64,000 nt of DNA from CBDBCU01 sp965243185 (GTDB lineage Bacteria; Chloroflexota; Dehalococcoidia; Lucifugimonadales; UBA3495): NCBI GenBank assembly GCA_965243185.1, contig OZ251531.1, positions 2,232,001 to 2,296,000 on the forward strand. Direction: 5' to 3'. The translations under genes were made by a program, and so were the position numbers. Under the pieces are notes generated by a model. The model did not search any database. It was not told where the DNA came from and saw only the letters and a list, made by a program, of their open reading frames with translations. Below are positions 15,816-24,667 of this stretch, piece after piece (within the stretch, counting starts at the first letter, position 1; every line of letters begins with the position of its first letter).

Positions 15816-16460
15816 CTACTCCCCCTGCAAATACTGCCGCATCGCCGACCGGAAAATATCGTATGGATGCGCCCCGGTGAACATCAAATTCCCCACCACA
15901 AAGGTCGGAATCCCCCGGATCCCGTACTGCAACGCCTCCTGATACTGCTGCATCACCACCCCCGAATAGGTATGCGCCGCCAAATGCTCCAGCAGCTCCT
16001 CGGCATTCAGCGATACCGCCCGCGCCACCTCCGCCAACGCCGCCGGCTGCCCCAAATCCAGCCCTTCCTCCCAATAGGCTTTATAGGCGGCGTGATGAAA
16101 CTCCAGAAACTTCCCCTGCTGCTGGGCATACTCCGTCGCTTCCAGCGCATACAGCGTATTCGGCGTAACCGCCGGCGGCCGCATAATCAATCCGGCCTCC
16201 CGCACCTGCGACCGAATCGGTTCCGCCAATTCCTCCGCCGTTTCCCCGGCCCGCGGCTGCCGCTGCAAACCCTCCTGCGGCGTATCCGGCCGCAACAGAT
16301 AAGCCCGCCCCTCCACGGCGATGTTGTAATCCTGACCCAACTTGTCAACCCGCTCCAGGCCGACATAGCACCAGGGTCAAATATAGTCATACCAGACGAT
16401 AACCCGCACCGGCTCCGTCCCCTTGCCCCCCGCCGCCATCCCCTGCGCCGCTTCCTCCAT
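15816..16460 (-). CDS. Predicted selenoprotein: DsbA/FrnE-family thiol oxidoreductase with UGA-Pro-Trp-Cys active site
   Basis: A plain ORF search begins only at 16340 and misses the active site. Reading back through one in-frame TGA (16377-16379) gives VIVWYDYI-[UGA]-PWCYVGLERV, which matches the family motif DYxCPWCYVG, so UGA stands at the first catalytic Cys. The start is ATG at 16460 with CAGGAGG just upstream; the product is 214 residues with Sec at codon 28. The C-terminal half has 'GKFLEFHHAAYKAYWEEG' and 'YGIRGIPTFVVGNLMFTGA' (the cis-Pro loop), typical of FrnE/2-hydroxychromene isomerase-like DsbA proteins. No signal peptide is seen, so it should be cytoplasmic. A SECIS-like hairpin follows the UGA. 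It is followed by the NuoE-F-G genes. Confidence 0.85.
16343..16379 (-). promoter_or_regulatory. UGA codon and SECIS-like hairpin of the DsbA/FrnE-like gene
   Basis: On the minus strand, UGA (16379-16377) is followed 11 bases later by a 9-bp stem: UGUCGGCCU (16365-16357) with GGGUUGACA (16351-16343), including three G-U pairs. The apical loop is GGAGC and begins 20 nt after UGA, with G at its first two positions. This fits the general bacterial SECIS pattern. The fold was found by hand. Confidence 0.7.
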
Positions 16461-16549
16461 AACCAACCTCCTGTTCAACCGGACTTACCCGCCCGGCGCG
16501 AGCAATCCTCGGTAAAACTCCCGGCCCCTGGTGAATTGAATCAGCCCCC

Positions 16550-17326
16550 CTACTCCGCCGCCTGCTCCCCATAGGAATACTCCGCCGCCATCCCCTTCCC
16601 TTGTGGCGGCATCAACGACCCCGGCGCCGCCGCCAGCAGCCCATCCAACTCATCCAAACCCGCTATCCGGACGCAATCTGTCACCTCCCGCTGCCATCCG
16701 CCCCGATCCAGCAGCACCGGATAAATCCCGGCGGAACGCGCCCCCAACACATCCGAACGCGGCTGATCGCCGATATGCACCGCCTCGCCCGGCAGCGCAT
16801 CCACCCGGGCCAGCGCCGCCGCAAAAAACTCCGCCGCCGGCTTCTCCACCCCCGCCTCCGCCGCCGTCAAACAAAAATCCAGATACGGCGCCAACCCCAT
16901 CCGGTCGCAAAGCTCATCCATATCCCGCCGCAGGTTGGTGATAACCCCCAGCCGGTAGCCCTGATCCCGCAGCCGCGCCAACGCCGGCCGCGCATCCGGA
17001 AAGGCCGCAAAATCCTTGGGAACGCTAATGGCAATTTCCCAGATTTGCCGCGCCAAATCCCGCGACACCGCCAACCCCGCCTTCTCCAGCAGGATTTGCT
17101 CATAGCGGGCGAAAAAAGCCAGCCGCTCCGCCGCGCTCCGCTCCGCCAGCGGCTTAACCTCATTCTCCCGGTTAAAATACACATCCGCCACCGCATAGCC
17201 GTACTTAATGCCCTCGGCATCCACCTTCAGCCCCAACTCCCGGCACGCCGCCTGCTGAATCTGATCCAACGGCGGCCAGAACCGCGCCAGCGTATTGTAG
17301 AAGTCGAAAAATACGGCTTTAATCAT
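16550..17326 (-). CDS. HAD-superfamily hydrolase (phosphoglycolate phosphatase/REG-2-like)
   Basis: The start at ATG 17326 gives 258 residues opening with 'MIKAVFFDFYNTLARFWPP', the HAD nucleophile motif (DFYNT). Later motifs are 'LGVITNLRR' (motif II), 'GVEKPAAEFF' (motif III Lys) and 'VHIGDQPRSDVLGARSAG' (motif IV). A helical cap lies between. The family dephosphorylates small phosphometabolites; the substrate is not evident. It is the first gene of the minus-strand run that continues with the DsbA-like selenoprotein, about 90 bases downstream. Confidence 0.87.
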   Translation of the reverse strand: MIKAVFFDFYNTLARFWPPLDQIQQAACRELGLKVDAEGIKYGYAVADVYFNRENEVKPLAERSAAERLAFFARYEQILLEKAGLAVSRDLARQIWEIAISVPKDFAAFPDARPALARLRDQGYRLGVITNLRRDMDELCDRMGLAPYLDFCLTAAEAGVEKPAAEFFAAALARVDALPGEAVHIGDQPRSDVLGARSAGIYPVLLDRGGWQREVTDCVRIAGLDELDGLLAAAPGSLMPPQGKGMAAEYSYGEQAAE

Positions 17327-17489
17327 CGCCCCTGCCCCAATCGGCTTTTGCCCACCCGATGGCCTTGGTAGCACCGGGTCAATATCTACTACTCCGGCCT
17401 TTCCCTGAACCCTCCGGCTTGGAAAAGCCCTTGCGCCCCGCCATTCTAGCACACCCGCCCAACTTGTGCATCACCCCGGGCAACTGGTA

Positions 17490-17621
17490 TTCTCAACACG
17501 GGTTGGCATAAGTTAAAACAGGGAAAAATCGCCCCGACCAAGAAGGGGATTCCTATTGATTCTCTGACACTGCTTCGGCTCCGACAAGTCCGTTTTTAGC
17601 AGTGCCAGCCCGTGTTGAGAA
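17490..17621. repeat. 132-bp element with 19-bp terminal inverted repeats (MITE-like)
   Basis: The left end TTCTCAACACGGGTTGGCA (17490-17508) and the right end TGCCAGCCCGTGTTGAGAA (17603-17621) are inverted copies with one mismatch. The inside has no coding capacity. The size and ends fit a miniature inverted-repeat element or a large foldback RNA. No clear target duplication flanks it. Confidence 0.6.
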
Positions 17622-17640
17622 CACACGAATCGTGGCGGCA

Positions 17641-17669
17641 TTGACCGGAATTGCCAGATAATCTATATT
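17641..17669 (+). promoter_or_regulatory. Promoter for the addB-addA operon
   Basis: TTGACC, a 17-base spacer and TATATT form a near-consensus sigma-70 promoter. It would yield a leader of about 225 bases before addB. Confidence 0.65.
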
Positions 17670-17672
17670 TAT

Positions 17673-17768
17673 TAGCCAGCTTTAGAGCCGGCTATTTTAT
17701 GCGTTTCGGAGTGGATTCCGTTTGCTTTTAGGGCATATTCAACTTAACGACAAAATCGTAAAGTTGAA
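17673..17768 (+). ncRNA. Structured 5' leader of addB (two hairpins)
   Basis: Immediately after the promoter lies a hairpin, TAGCCAGC with GAGCCGGCTA, followed by TTTTAT. A second stem (17738-17750 with 17756-17768) has 12 of 13 matches and a CAAAA loop. Together they suggest an attenuator-like or stabilising leader. I do not recognise a known riboswitch. Confidence 0.35.
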
Positions 17769-17900
17769 CGCAGATTGTTGCTTTGCAATACCAAGCCCGG
17801 TTGCGCGGTAAAATCTGCCTTAACTAAAAATGCTCTGAAAGCAAATGGAGACATCGCGGGGATTAAGGCACAGCGGCCGCCGGGCGGCAAGGAGCTATTG

Positions 17901-20900
17901 ATGGACGGAGATGGAGCAAATCGTCTCTTTTTCTGCCCGGCCGGGCCAGCGGCCGCGGCGGCCTTGGGATCTTATGTCCGGGCCATACAAGGGGATGACC
18001 CCTTGGCGCCGGTTACCGTGGTCGGGCCATCGACTTACGCCAACCTGGCCTTGCGGCGGGAGTTGGGGCGCGGCGGGTTGGCTAATGTGGGATTTGTGCA
18101 TCCGCATCGGTTGGCCGATTTGTTGGGTGGGCCGCGGCTGGCGGCGCGGGGATTGCGGCCGCTGACGCCGCTAGTGGAAAGCCAAGCCCTACGGCAGGCG
18201 GTGAGCCAGACGGACGGCTTGCTGCGGGAAAAAGGCTACCATCCCGCTACGCACCGGACGCTAAAGGCGGCGATACGGGAACTGGCGCAGCTCTCCCCGG
18301 CGGAAAAGACGGCGTGGCAAGGGCGCGGCAGCCAGTTGAGCCGGGAGATATTGCAGATTGAGACCGCCTTTCGGGAGCTTACGGCCGGTTACTACACCGA
18401 GGCCGAGGATTTGGCGCAGGCGGCGGCGTACGGGGTAAGAACCGGCGGACAGGGCAACGCCCTGACCGACTTGGGATTGGTGATTTTCTTTCAACTGCGG
18501 CGGATTACGGCGGGGCAGCAGGAGCTTATTGAATCGTTAGCGGCCGCCGGTAAATGCGCCGTTTTTTTGCCGCTGGTGGGCGATGACGAAGGCGACCGGG
18601 CGGCGCGGGAAATCGCGGAACGATTGACCGGCGCTTTGGGGACGCCGACGGTTTATGCTGAGGTTGGGTCAAGTAGGGATGGAAATGCGCCGCCCGCCGA
18701 CCGGGTTTCCGGGATGCGGCTGCTGGTAGCCCAAGACGCCCATCAGGAAATACGGTGGGTTATCCGCAACATTTTCCGCCAGATCAGCAGCGGTACGCCG
18801 CTGCACCGGATCGCGGTTCTGTATCGGCAGACTTTCTACGGCGCGCTGATACCGGAGGAGTTGGCATTAGCCGGTCTGCCGGCAGCCGGGCCAAATACGA
18901 CGCCGCTGACGCAAACCGGGCCGGGGCGGACGCTGACCGGCTTGGTCAACTTGGCGCAAGGCGTCCGGGCGGCGCAAGGGCGGGAACTGCCCCGGGAGGA
19001 AGTTACGGCGTGGCTGACCGCTTGCCCGGTGCGCTTTCCGGGCGGGTTAGCGGCGGATTTTAACCCCAGCCAGTGGGACAATATATCCAAGCAAGCCGGC
19101 ATCGTCCGGGGCTTGGCGCAGTGGCAGGATAAGCTGAGCCGGTTGGCTAGTGACCGGGCGCGGCAAGCGGAACGTTTAGCTGCGCAGGGGGAAGTGTCCG
19201 AGGCCAAGGCGGAATTGATGGCGGCGGAAAGCCGGGCCGCCGGACAACTGCGCGGGTTTATTACCGGGTTGGCGGCGGCGTTGATGCCGCCAGCCGAGGG
19301 CAGTTCGTGGGGCGAGTTTGCTCAGTGGGTCAGGAAACTGCTGGAACGCTACGGGGCGGCGGCTACCCTGTCCGATGCCGAAGCGCAAAACCGGGAACGG
19401 ATTGGCGAAGTAGTAGCAAGCCTGGCCGAACTGGATCAACTGGAGACCGGCGGTATCGGGTCTGACCGGTTCCGGGAGACTCTGGATGAAGCCTTGGCCG
19501 GAACGCCGGGACGCTTGGGGGCAACGGGGCAAGGGGTCTTTGTTGCGCCGTTAAGCCAAGCGGCCGGAATGTCCTTTGACGCGGTACATCTGGTCGGAAT
19601 GGTCGAGGGGGCGTTTCCGCCGCCACTACGGGAATCGCCGCTGCTGCCGGAGTCGGAAAAACCGGCTGAAGTGGGCGCTGGTTGGCGGCCATCCCGGTCG
19701 GAACGGTTAGCCGATGAGCGGCACAACTTTATGGCGGCCCTGGCGGCGGCGCCGCTGCAAACCCTTTCCTATCCCTTGGCCGACGCCGGCGGTTCCCGGG
19801 GCAACTACCCGTCCCGGTGGTTTCTGGAACAGGCAACGCGGCTGGAAGGGAAAGCGGTGCGGAGTTCCACCCTGAAATCCCTGGTCAATCAAAAGGAGTG
19901 GCTGACCGCCATCGGTTCCCCGGAACAGGAATTTGGCAGCATCGCGGGTTTGGCGGCGGCCGACCAGCACGATTATGACCTGGCAAGTTTGTGGGATTGC
20001 CGGGAACGGAGCGGCGGCATTCGGCAGCATCCCCTGGCTAAAGAGGGCATCCTGGCCGGCGCGCTGCAAGTAGGTCGGAGCCGCTACAATCCCTATTACG
20101 GCTCCTACTTTTCGGAATGGAACGGCAACTTGGCTGGGGCCGCCGGCCCGTCGGGATTGGCCGGCGGGTTGAGCGGACAAGTGCTTTCGCCGACCGGCTT
20201 GGAAAAGTGGTCCAACTGCCCCTTCAGCTACTTTCTGGGGCAGCAACTGCGGTTGAGCGCGCAGGACAGCCCGGAGGACATCTACCGCATATCGGCCTTG
20301 GAGCAGGGTTCGCTGATCCACGAAATCCTGGAGCAGTTTATCGGGCAAGCCCGGGAGCGGGGAACGGTGCCGCCGCCGGGGCAAGGGTGGACGGATGCGG
20401 ACGCCGGGGTTTTGCAGGAAATTGCGGAAAGGGCGTTCCAGGAAGCGGAAAGCCGGGGCATTACCGGACGGACGCTGCTGTGGCGAATGTCCCAAGCGGA
20501 TATTCGGGATGATTTGACGGCATTTCTCGAAGCGGATACGTATGTGCGGGAACGGTTCGGCTTGTCGCCGGCGCGGGAGGAAGCGCGGTTCGGCATTGAC
20601 GGCGACAACGCCGCCGATAGCTGGGCGGCGGCGGTCTATCGGCTGCGGGACGGGACGGAAATACGGTTCCGGGGCGTGATTGACCGGGTTGACCGGTCGG
20701 CAGACGGGCGGGCGGCTTTGGTGCTGGACTACAAGAGCGGGGGCGCCAGTCGGTACGCCGGTTTGGAGGAGGATGCCATTGATAAGGGGCGGCGATTGCA
20801 GTTGGGCATTTACGGACTGGCGGCGCAGCAGGCTTTGGGCGCGGAAGTGCAGGTGCGGGCGGCGTACTGGTTCGTGAGCAGCCGGGGCGGGTTCAAGCTG

Positions 20901-21194
20901 ATACCCGAGGAGCCGGTGCGTATGGAGGATGCGGCGGTGCAGGAACGGTTTGAGGAAGGCATCGCCGCCATCGTCTCCGGGATTCGGGGCGGCGTGTTTC
21001 CGGCTAATCCGGGGCCGTGGGATTTCAACAGTTTCTTGGGCAAGTCCAACGGCAAGAACTGCCATTACTGCGATTTTGACGCCCTGTGTCCGGCGCGGCG
21101 GGTGAACCTGTGGGAACGGCTGAAAGGCCGCCGGGAAAATCAGCGGGCCCTGGCCGGCTATCTGGAATTGGCTGAGGAGGAGTCTGAGGAATGA
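17901..21194 (+). CDS. addB: AddB-type helicase/exonuclease subunit
   Basis: The product of about 1097 residues is the B subunit of an AddAB double-strand-break processing enzyme. The C-terminal nuclease shows 'GSLIHEIL' (near residue 803), 'FRGVIDRVDR' and 'VLDYKSG' (near 942), the PD-(D/E)XK core. It also has the four-Cys iron-sulfur staple: 'SNCPFSYF' (near 770) plus 'CHYCDFDALC' (near 1053). The N-terminus reads 'FFCPAGPAAAAALGS', with no Walker A Lys, so it is not expected to bind ATP there, unlike B. subtilis AddB. ATG 17901 has AAGGAG six bases upstream. Its stop overlaps the addA start by four bases (ATGA). Confidence 0.87.
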   Translation: MDGDGANRLFFCPAGPAAAAALGSYVRAIQGDDPLAPVTVVGPSTYANLALRRELGRGGLANVGFVHPHRLADLLGGPRLAARGLRPLTPLVESQALRQAVSQTDGLLREKGYHPATHRTLKAAIRELAQLSPAEKTAWQGRGSQLSREILQIETAFRELTAGYYTEAEDLAQAAAYGVRTGGQGNALTDLGLVIFFQLRRITAGQQELIESLAAAGKCAVFLPLVGDDEGDRAAREIAERLTGALGTPTVYAEVGSSRDGNAPPADRVSGMRLLVAQDAHQEIRWVIRNIFRQISSGTPLHRIAVLYRQTFYGALIPEELALAGLPAAGPNTTPLTQTGPGRTLTGLVNLAQGVRAAQGRELPREEVTAWLTACPVRFPGGLAADFNPSQWDNISKQAGIVRGLAQWQDKLSRLASDRARQAERLAAQGEVSEAKAELMAAESRAAGQLRGFITGLAAALMPPAEGSSWGEFAQWVRKLLERYGAAATLSDAEAQNRERIGEVVASLAELDQLETGGIGSDRFRETLDEALAGTPGRLGATGQGVFVAPLSQAAGMSFDAVHLVGMVEGAFPPPLRESPLLPESEKPAEVGAGWRPSRSERLADERHNFMAALAAAPLQTLSYPLADAGGSRGNYPSRWFLEQATRLEGKAVRSSTLKSLVNQKEWLTAIGSPEQEFGSIAGLAAADQHDYDLASLWDCRERSGGIRQHPLAKEGILAGALQVGRSRYNPYYGSYFSEWNGNLAGAAGPSGLAGGLSGQVLSPTGLEKWSNCPFSYFLGQQLRLSAQDSPEDIYRISALEQGSLIHEILEQFIGQARERGTVPPPGQGWTDADAGVLQEIAERAFQEAESRGITGRTLLWRMSQADIRDDLTAFLEADTYVRERFGLSPAREEARFGIDGDNAADSWAAAVYRLRDGTEIRFRGVIDRVDRSADGRAALVLDYKSGGASRYAGLEEDAIDKGRRLQLGIYGLAAQQALGAEVQVRAAYWFVSSRGGFKLIPEEPVRMEDAAVQERFEEGIAAIVSGIRGGVFPANPGPWDFNSFLGKSNGKNCHYCDFDALCPARRVNLWERLKGRRENQRALAGYLELAEEESEE

Positions 21195-24100
21195 CCAGCG
21201 CATTTACGCCGCAGGATGACGCCGCCCGGCAGCGGATCTTGCACGGGTTGGGCGATACCCTTTTTGTCGAAGCCGGCGCTGGCACCGGCAAAACCACCAG
21301 CTTGGTGGGTCGAGTGGCAAACCTGGTTTCCAGCGGCGCAACTACCTTGGATCGGGTAGCGGCCATTACCTTTACCGAAGCGGCGGCGGCGGAACTGCGC
21401 GACAAAATCCGGGAACGATTAGAGGAGTCGGCGGCGCCGGATTCGGCGTTGCGCGACCTTGAACGGGAACGGTGCGAGCGGGGATTAGCCGACCTGGATC
21501 AGGCATCCTTTCAGACTTTGCACAGTTTCGCCGGCGGCCTGCTGCGGGAGCGGCCGCTGGAAGCCGGGCTGCCCATTGCCTTTCAGATTGCCGACCCCAT
21601 TGTCAGCCAGTTGGATTTTGACCGGGCGTGGCGGGATTGGCTGGATACGGCGTTGGAAAGGGAGGAGTTACAGGTACCGCTGACTATGGCTTTGTCTTTG
21701 GGATTGAACCTGACGCGATTGCGGGAGGTAGCCGTCGCCTTTCACCAGAATTATGACATCGTGGAACAGACGGATTTTGAGGATGGAGAGGACTCCGAGG
21801 ATAAGGAGCCGGCAAATCCGGTAGCCGGTCAACTGGCGGCGGAAGCGGATGAACTGGCGCGGCTGTGCGGTTACTCCCGGTTGGGCGCGGAGGATGCCCT
21901 GTATCAGCATACGCAGGGGGTAATTGCCGCCGGCCGCCGCCTGGACGGGATGAACCCCACGGCGGCGGAAAGCTATCGGCTGCTGCAAAAAGTGCGGCTG
22001 TCCTGCGGCCGCGGCCGGCAAGGGGATTGGGATAACGACCCTAAATCGGGCGGCAACGCTTGCAAACTGCTGAAAGACCGGCTTAAAGAACTGCAAGCTG
22101 CCGCCAATGATGAATTGGCCGCGGCCCGACGCCAATCCCTGTTGCTACTGCTGCGGGAACTGCGGACTTTCGTTCTGGACTACGCGGCGCAACGGAAGGC
22201 GGCGGGCAAGGCGGAATATAATGACCTGCTGATTTGGGCGCGGGATTTGCTGCGGGACAACCTGGCAGCCCGGGATTACTTTCGGGGGCGGTTTTCCCAT
22301 CTGCTGATTGACGAAGTGCAGGATACGGATCCCATCCAAGCGGAAATCGCAATGTTTCTGGCCGAAGCGGTTACGCCGGGGATAGCGGCCGCCGGGCGTC
22401 CCCAAGAGTGGGAAGCGATTACCCCGGAAGCCGGCAAACTGTTCGTCGTGGGCGACCCGAAACAGTCCATCTATCGGTTTCGGCGGGCCGATGTGCGGCA
22501 GATGAACCGGCTGCGGCAACGAATGGGCGGGGAAACTCTGCAACTGACCCAAAACTTCCGCTCCCAGCGGCCGGTTATCGCTTGGGTCAACCGACTCTTT
22601 GAGCAGTGGATGAGGCAAGGCAGCCCGGAGCAAGCCCAGTATGTGGACTTAATCCACCGCTGGGACGGGGCGTCGGAACATCTCCAGAAGCCGGGAGTGT
22701 GGCGGCTGGGCGCCGGCATTGACGAAAATGTTAATGCAGTACGGCGGGAAGGCGCGGAAGCAGTGGCCAGCCTGCTGTCCGGCATTCCGGGGGAAGGCTG
22801 GCCAGTGCGGGATACGGCCGCTGCCGGGGAACAGTACCGGGACGCCGGCTTTTCCGATGTGTGCATCCTGATGCCGCGGCGGACTTCCCTGCGGGAGTTG
22901 GAGCAGGCGTTGGATGACGCTGACCTACCGTATCGGCTGGAGGGTTCGTCGCTGATTTTTGACACCCAGGAAGTGCGGGATTTGCTGAACTGCCTGCGGG
23001 CCATTGACGACCCGGCGAATCAAGTAGCCATTGCGGCGGCGCTGCGCTCGCCGGCCTTCGGCTGTTCCGATATTTCCCTGCTGGAGTTGGTACAGGCGGG
23101 CGGCAGTTTTGACTATCTGGCCGAACTGCCGACAGCGGCGGCGGCCGGGCCGGCCAGTCAGGGTTTGCGCGAATTGAAAGGGTATCACTACGCCCGGCTG
23201 GAGGAATCGCCGGCTTTGCTGATGGAGCGGTTTATCCGGGAGCGGCAGCTGATGGCGGCGGCGTTGGAACAGCAACGGCCGCGGCAGCAGTGGCGGCGGT
23301 ATCGGTTTATGATTAACCAGACGCGGGCCTTTACCGAAGCCGGCGGCGGTTCCCTGAGGGAGTTTTTGAGTTGGGCGGAACAGCAAGCGGCGGAAAATGC
23401 GCGGGTTACTGAAACGCCGGTTCCCGAGGAGCAAGAGGAAGCGGTGCGGGTGATGACGGTCCACGGAGCCAAGGGGCTGGAGTTTCCGATAGTGATTCTG
23501 ACCGGGTTGGATTCGGGCAGTCCGAACCGCACTGAGACCGTATTGGTGGACCGGGAACGGGGGCAAGTCGAGGTTCGGATGGGCAGCGGCAGTCAGGTTT
23601 TTGAGACGCCGGGCTATGCCGAACTACGGGAACGGGAAGGGCAGCTTGGCGCGGATGAAGCGGTACGGCTGCTCTATGTAGCGGCAACCCGGGCCAAAGA
23701 GCATCTGGTGGTGAATATGTACCACCGGGAGGAAGGGCGGGATTGCCCGGCCCGGCAAATCGCCGCCTTGCTGGAAAGCGATGATGGAACGGGAATGTGG
23801 GAAAGGATTGACGCGCCGCCCCTCGACCCAGCGGCGGCCGAATTGTTAGCGGCGGCGGCCCCGGCAACGCCGGAAACGGCAAGGGATTTTATGGGGCAGC
23901 GGGAGCGGTGGCGTCAAGAACGGGCGAAACTAATCCGGGCGCAGAGCCGGCCGATTTCCGTAGCGGCCACTACCCTGGCCCGGGTGGCTAAAGAGGAAGC
24001 GGCCGAAACGGCGGCTGAAACCGAACCGTGGCGGCGGGGGCGCGGCGGAACTTCAATCGGGCGGGCGGTACACGCCGTCCTACAAACCATTGACCTGGCG

Positions 24101-24565
24101 ACCGGGGAAGGATTAGCGGAAACGGCCCAAGCCCAAGCCGCCGGGGAGAATATCCCGGGGCGGCGGCAGGAAATTATTGACTTGGTCCAAGTAGCTTTAG
24201 ATAGCCCGGCAGTGCGGCGGGCGGTGGCGTCCGGGCGGTACTGGCGGGAAGTGCCGGTAGCCGCGCCTTTGGGCGACGGGCTGGTCGAGGGCTTTATCGA
24301 CCTGCTCTATGAAACCGAGGGCGGGTTGGCCGTGGTCGATTACAAGACGGACGATATTGACGCGGCGGAAACCGGGGAGACGCTGCAACGTTACCGGTTG
24401 CAGGGCGGCACCTACGCTTTGGCCGTGGAGCGGGCGACGGGGAAAGCAGTAAAGGAAGTCGCGTTCCTGTTCCTGCGCCCCAACCGGGAGGAACGGCTGA
24501 CCGACATCGGGCAACTGACCGCGGAAGCGGAAGGGCGGGCGTTGGCGTATTTGCAGGGCGGGTAG
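21191..24565 (+). CDS. addA: AddA-type UvrD-like helicase/nuclease subunit
   Basis: The 1124-residue protein has all UvrD/Rep helicase motifs: Walker A 'EAGAGTGKTTSLV' (near residues 26-38), 'LLIDEVQDTDPIQ' (motif II), 'VVGDPKQSIYRFRRAD' (III), 'LTQNFRSQ' (IV), 'TVHGAKGLEFPIV' (V) and 'LLYVAATRAKEHLVV' (VI). A C-terminal PD-(D/E)XK nuclease carries 'GRAVHAVLQ', 'GFIDLLYE' and 'VVDYKTD' (near 1049). It partners AddB, with which it overlaps by four bases. Together they resect DNA ends for recombination and degrade foreign linear DNA. Confidence 0.93.
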   Translation: MTSAFTPQDDAARQRILHGLGDTLFVEAGAGTGKTTSLVGRVANLVSSGATTLDRVAAITFTEAAAAELRDKIRERLEESAAPDSALRDLERERCERGLADLDQASFQTLHSFAGGLLRERPLEAGLPIAFQIADPIVSQLDFDRAWRDWLDTALEREELQVPLTMALSLGLNLTRLREVAVAFHQNYDIVEQTDFEDGEDSEDKEPANPVAGQLAAEADELARLCGYSRLGAEDALYQHTQGVIAAGRRLDGMNPTAAESYRLLQKVRLSCGRGRQGDWDNDPKSGGNACKLLKDRLKELQAAANDELAAARRQSLLLLLRELRTFVLDYAAQRKAAGKAEYNDLLIWARDLLRDNLAARDYFRGRFSHLLIDEVQDTDPIQAEIAMFLAEAVTPGIAAAGRPQEWEAITPEAGKLFVVGDPKQSIYRFRRADVRQMNRLRQRMGGETLQLTQNFRSQRPVIAWVNRLFEQWMRQGSPEQAQYVDLIHRWDGASEHLQKPGVWRLGAGIDENVNAVRREGAEAVASLLSGIPGEGWPVRDTAAAGEQYRDAGFSDVCILMPRRTSLRELEQALDDADLPYRLEGSSLIFDTQEVRDLLNCLRAIDDPANQVAIAAALRSPAFGCSDISLLELVQAGGSFDYLAELPTAAAAGPASQGLRELKGYHYARLEESPALLMERFIRERQLMAAALEQQRPRQQWRRYRFMINQTRAFTEAGGGSLREFLSWAEQQAAENARVTETPVPEEQEEAVRVMTVHGAKGLEFPIVILTGLDSGSPNRTETVLVDRERGQVEVRMGSGSQVFETPGYAELREREGQLGADEAVRLLYVAATRAKEHLVVNMYHREEGRDCPARQIAALLESDDGTGMWERIDAPPLDPAAAELLAAAAPATPETARDFMGQRERWRQERAKLIRAQSRPISVAATTLARVAKEEAAETAAETEPWRRGRGGTSIGRAVHAVLQTIDLATGEGLAETAQAQAAGENIPGRRQEIIDLVQVALDSPAVRRAVASGRYWREVPVAAPLGDGLVEGFIDLLYETEGGLAVVDYKTDDIDAAETGETLQRYRLQGGTYALAVERATGKAVKEVAFLFLRPNREERLTDIGQLTAEAEGRALAYLQGG

Positions 24566-24667
24566 CAGCCGGTACTTCCCCTCTTTCCCCTTGGCCCGAA
24601 CCGGTCGGTTTTGATAAGGGATTGCCCGGCGCCATCGGGCTTGTGCGGCCGGTCTTGCCCCAAGCGG

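Larger units (their letters stand above)
17327..17900. other. Intergenic region between divergent HAD and addB
   Basis: This 574-base gap has no convincing gene. It is more AT-rich than its surroundings and holds the 132-bp inverted-repeat element, a promoter at 17641 and two leader hairpins. The plus-strand composition changes from C-rich to G-rich across it. I saw no DnaA-box cluster. Confidence 0.7.

Noticed and set aside
15694..16074. Longer NuoE reading frame starting at 16074
   Set aside because: The extra N-terminal part is low-complexity Gly-rich sequence antisense-like in character and overlaps the DsbA-like gene in another frame; family length is met from 15693.
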